Source: an uncultured bacterium (GTDB lineage: Bacteria > Bacillota > Clostridia > Oscillospirales > Oscillospiraceae). Taken from it: a DNA stretch of 7,473 nucleotides. Below are positions 5,706 through 7,473 of this stretch, in pieces. Every line of letters starts with the position of its first letter. The first letter of the stretch is position 1. The notes beneath the pieces were generated by a model. It was not told the origin of the DNA and searched no databases. It was given only the letters and a program-made list of their open reading frames with translations. The position numbers and the translations under genes were made by a program. The stretch spans positions 1 to 7,473 of the forward strand of contig CASEKM010000118.1 in NCBI GenBank assembly GCA_949288405.1. Reading direction: 5' to 3'.

Positions 5706-7075
5706 TTCGCCGCCTCCTTTACAGATGTTTTCTTGCGCAACAGCAGGTCGCTGAGCTCCTTGTCGCCCATGATGCCCCGGCGGAAGAAGAGGACCACCAC
5801 CATGATGATGATGGAGAACACCACCATGCGGAAGCCGGTGCGGGCCAGCGGCACTTTCAGCGAGCCGGTGATAATGAACCAGGCCAGCCAGCACAGCAGG
5901 AGCAGGGCGACCAGCAGCACCAGCGCCTGTTTCCAGGTCTGATTGGCGCCCCGGCGGTCCCGGCGGATCAGCAGGGCGGCCCCGGCGATGACCACGGCGG
6001 CGAAGGCCACGATAAAGAGAATGCGTCCCGTCTCAGTGGGGGAGTCGAATACGATGGGGCTGTCCAGGAAGCGCAGCCACCACTCGGAGCAGGCCACGTA
6101 CAGGAAGGTGGCGATGCAGGAGCCGGAGATGGAGCCGATGCCCCCGATGACCACGATGAGCAGGATCTCATAGGTCATGGTGGAGGTGTACACCTTGGCC
6201 TGGGCGTTGTTCACGAACATGGCGAACAGGGCGCCCCCCACCCCGGCAAAGAAGGAGGAGATGCAGAAGGAGAGCATCTTGTGCTTGGCCAGATTGATGC
6301 CCATGGCCTCGGCGGCGATCTCGTCCTCCCGGATGGCCTTGAAGGCCCGGCCGTAGGAGGAGTTGATGAGCATGACGATGACCGCGATGCACACAATGGC
6401 CACCAGGAAGGGGAAGAAGGTGGACAGGCGCAGGATCACCGCCCCGTTCTCGCCGGTGAGGTTGAAGTTGTTGAAGGTGGGGATCTGGGTGATCATGTTG
6501 GCGCCGTTGGTGACCGGGCCCAGGGCCGGCCACTGGAAGATGGCCCGGAGGATCTCCGCAAAGCCCAGGGTGGCGATGGCCAGATAGTCGCTCTTCAGCC
6601 GCAGCACCGGCAGGCCGATGAGGAAGGCGAAGAAGGCGGCCACGCAGCCACCCAGCAGAATGGCCAGCACCACGCCCAGGATGAGGCCCACGGGGCTGTC
6701 CACCCCGCCGAACAGGTCGGGCAGGGAGAAGGGCACCGCCGAGCCCCCGAACAGGTAGTACACCGTGTCCTTGGCGGACATGGGCACGGTGAGGATGGCG
6801 TAGGTGTAGGCGCCCAGGAGCATGAAGCCCGCCTGTCCCAGGGAGAACAGGCCGGTGAAGCCGTTGAGCAGGTTCATGGACACGGCCACCAGGGAGTACA
6901 CCGCGCCCTTCTTCAGCACCACGAACAGCTGGCTGGTGGGGGCCAGGAAGTCGGGCACCGCGTTTGCGCCCAGCATGCCGCTGAGGTTCTCCAGCAGCAC
7001 GGCCAGCGCCAGGAGCACCGCGGCCAGGATCAGGCCGGCCAGGGCGCCCTTTTTGCTTTTTCTCTCTTGAATCAT
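5702..7075 (-). CDS. livM: branched-chain amino acid ABC transporter permease LivM, C-terminally expanded
   Basis: LivM is one of the two membrane permeases of the importer. Family landmarks are NLLNGFTGLFSLGQAGFM (68-85), LPVLRLKSDYLAIATLG (155-171), the cytoplasmic coupling loop GRAFKAIREDEIAAEAMG (242-259) and IGGIGSISGS (310-319). A final helix (about 415-431) ends in FFRRGIMG. At 457 residues it is longer than most members (E. coli LivM is 425). Between the IGGIGS region and that last helix lie about 70 extra residues (338-410) with two more hydrophobic segments (about 352-370 and 384-403). A loop at 97-128 before the next helix also looks long. The ATG at 7075 is preceded by AAGGGAGGGAG (7095-7085), 17 bases after the livH stop. 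The last bases form the ATGA overlap with livG. Assignment to LivM rather than LivH follows from the coupling-loop sequence and gene order. Confidence 0.9.
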
Positions 7076-7092
7076 GGTATGCGCTCCCTCCC

Positions 7093-7473
7093 TTAAACCT
7101 TGTCGGTGGCCTTTTCCCCGAAGATGCCGGTGGGCTTGAAGACCAGGACGATGATCAGCAGGGCAAAGGTGAAGGCGTCCACAAAGGTGGTGGCCCCCTC
7201 AAAGGGGAGGATCTTCACGAAGTTCTCGCAGATGCCGATGAGGAAGGCCCCGATGACGGCCCCGGGGATGGAGCCGATGCCCCCAAACACGGCGGCCACG
7301 AAGGCCTTCAGGCCGGGCATGGCGCCGGCGGTGGGGACGATGGCGGGGTAGGTGGTGAAGTAGAGCATGGAGCCCACCGCCGCCAGGGCGGAGCCGATGA
7401 CAAAGGTCATGGAGATGACCGAGTTGATCTTGATGCCCATGAGCTGGCTGGTCTCAAAGTCCTTGGCCACCGC
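7093..7473 (-). CDS. livH: branched-chain amino acid ABC transporter permease LivH (C-terminal part, 5' end outside window)
   Basis: Only the last 126 residues are present; the frame is open to the right edge. The segment begins AVAKDFETSQLMGIKIN, the coupling loop typical of LivH, and continues through a helix (MTFVIGSALAAVGSML), the VFGGIGSIPGAVIGAFLIG motif, and a final helix ending in VFKPTGIFGEK, a standard LivH-type C-terminus. The stop codon TAA is at 7095-7093, inside the sequence that forms the livM ribosome binding site. It pairs with LivM to make the channel. A substrate-binding protein gene (livJ/livK type) may lie further upstream, outside the window. Confidence 0.9.
   Translation of the reverse strand, partial: AVAKDFETSQLMGIKINSVISMTFVIGSALAAVGSMLYFTTYPAIVPTAGAMPGLKAFVAAVFGGIGSIPGAVIGAFLIGICENFVKILPFEGATTFVDAFTFALLIIVLVFKPTGIFGEKATDKV

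Overview
The window is G+C-rich DNA that reads like a gut Clostridia of the Oscillospiraceae type (Flavonifractor/Oscillibacter-like). This rests on three things: strong Bacillota-type ribosome binding sites (AAGGAGG, AAAGGAGG), the gene families present, and G+C-rich hairpin repeats of a kind I associate with that group. The taxonomic call is inference; there is no rRNA here.

Layout. Positions 1-820 hold no credible gene and are a mosaic of dispersed hairpin repeats. Positions 821-2098 hold three genes: a 57-residue ribbon-helix-helix protein (minus strand), a divergently transcribed 62-residue Cys/His-rich protein (plus), and trmO, a tRNA-Thr modification methyltransferase (plus) with its own good promoter. 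Positions 2099-2758 are gene-free; from 2195 they carry a second, diverged copy of the repeat mosaic in the same orientation as the first. The three-gene block is therefore bracketed by direct repeats. Positions 2759-3679 (minus) encode a membrane-anchored C39-like cysteine peptidase with its own terminator. Positions 3680-4012 are leader, terminators and AT-rich sequence. From 4013 to the right edge (minus) runs a branched-chain amino acid (LIV/HAAT family) ABC importer operon in the order livH (C-terminal part only), livM, livG, livF, closed by a textbook terminator at 3960-3991.

How the genes work together. LivH and LivM form the membrane channel and LivG and LivF the two ATPases. The substrate-binding protein is not in the window and may lie upstream of livH. 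livM/livG overlap by 4 bp and livG/livF by 14 bp, which suggests translational coupling. LivG and LivM both carry insertions relative to the usual family members.

Most noteworthy. (1) The repeat copies keep hairpins intact by paired substitutions, which suggests selection on a folded form. (2) The intergenic region of the ribbon-helix-helix/Cys-rich pair has a perfect 11-bp inverted repeat covering both ribosome binding sites, plus clustered ACTAT/ATAGT motifs. (3) A perfect 15-bp dyad sits between the -35 and -10 boxes of the trmO promoter. (4) LivG has an insert of about 78 residues. I did not find a clearly new multi-gene system; the repeat family and the small divergent pair are the best candidates for undescribed biology.
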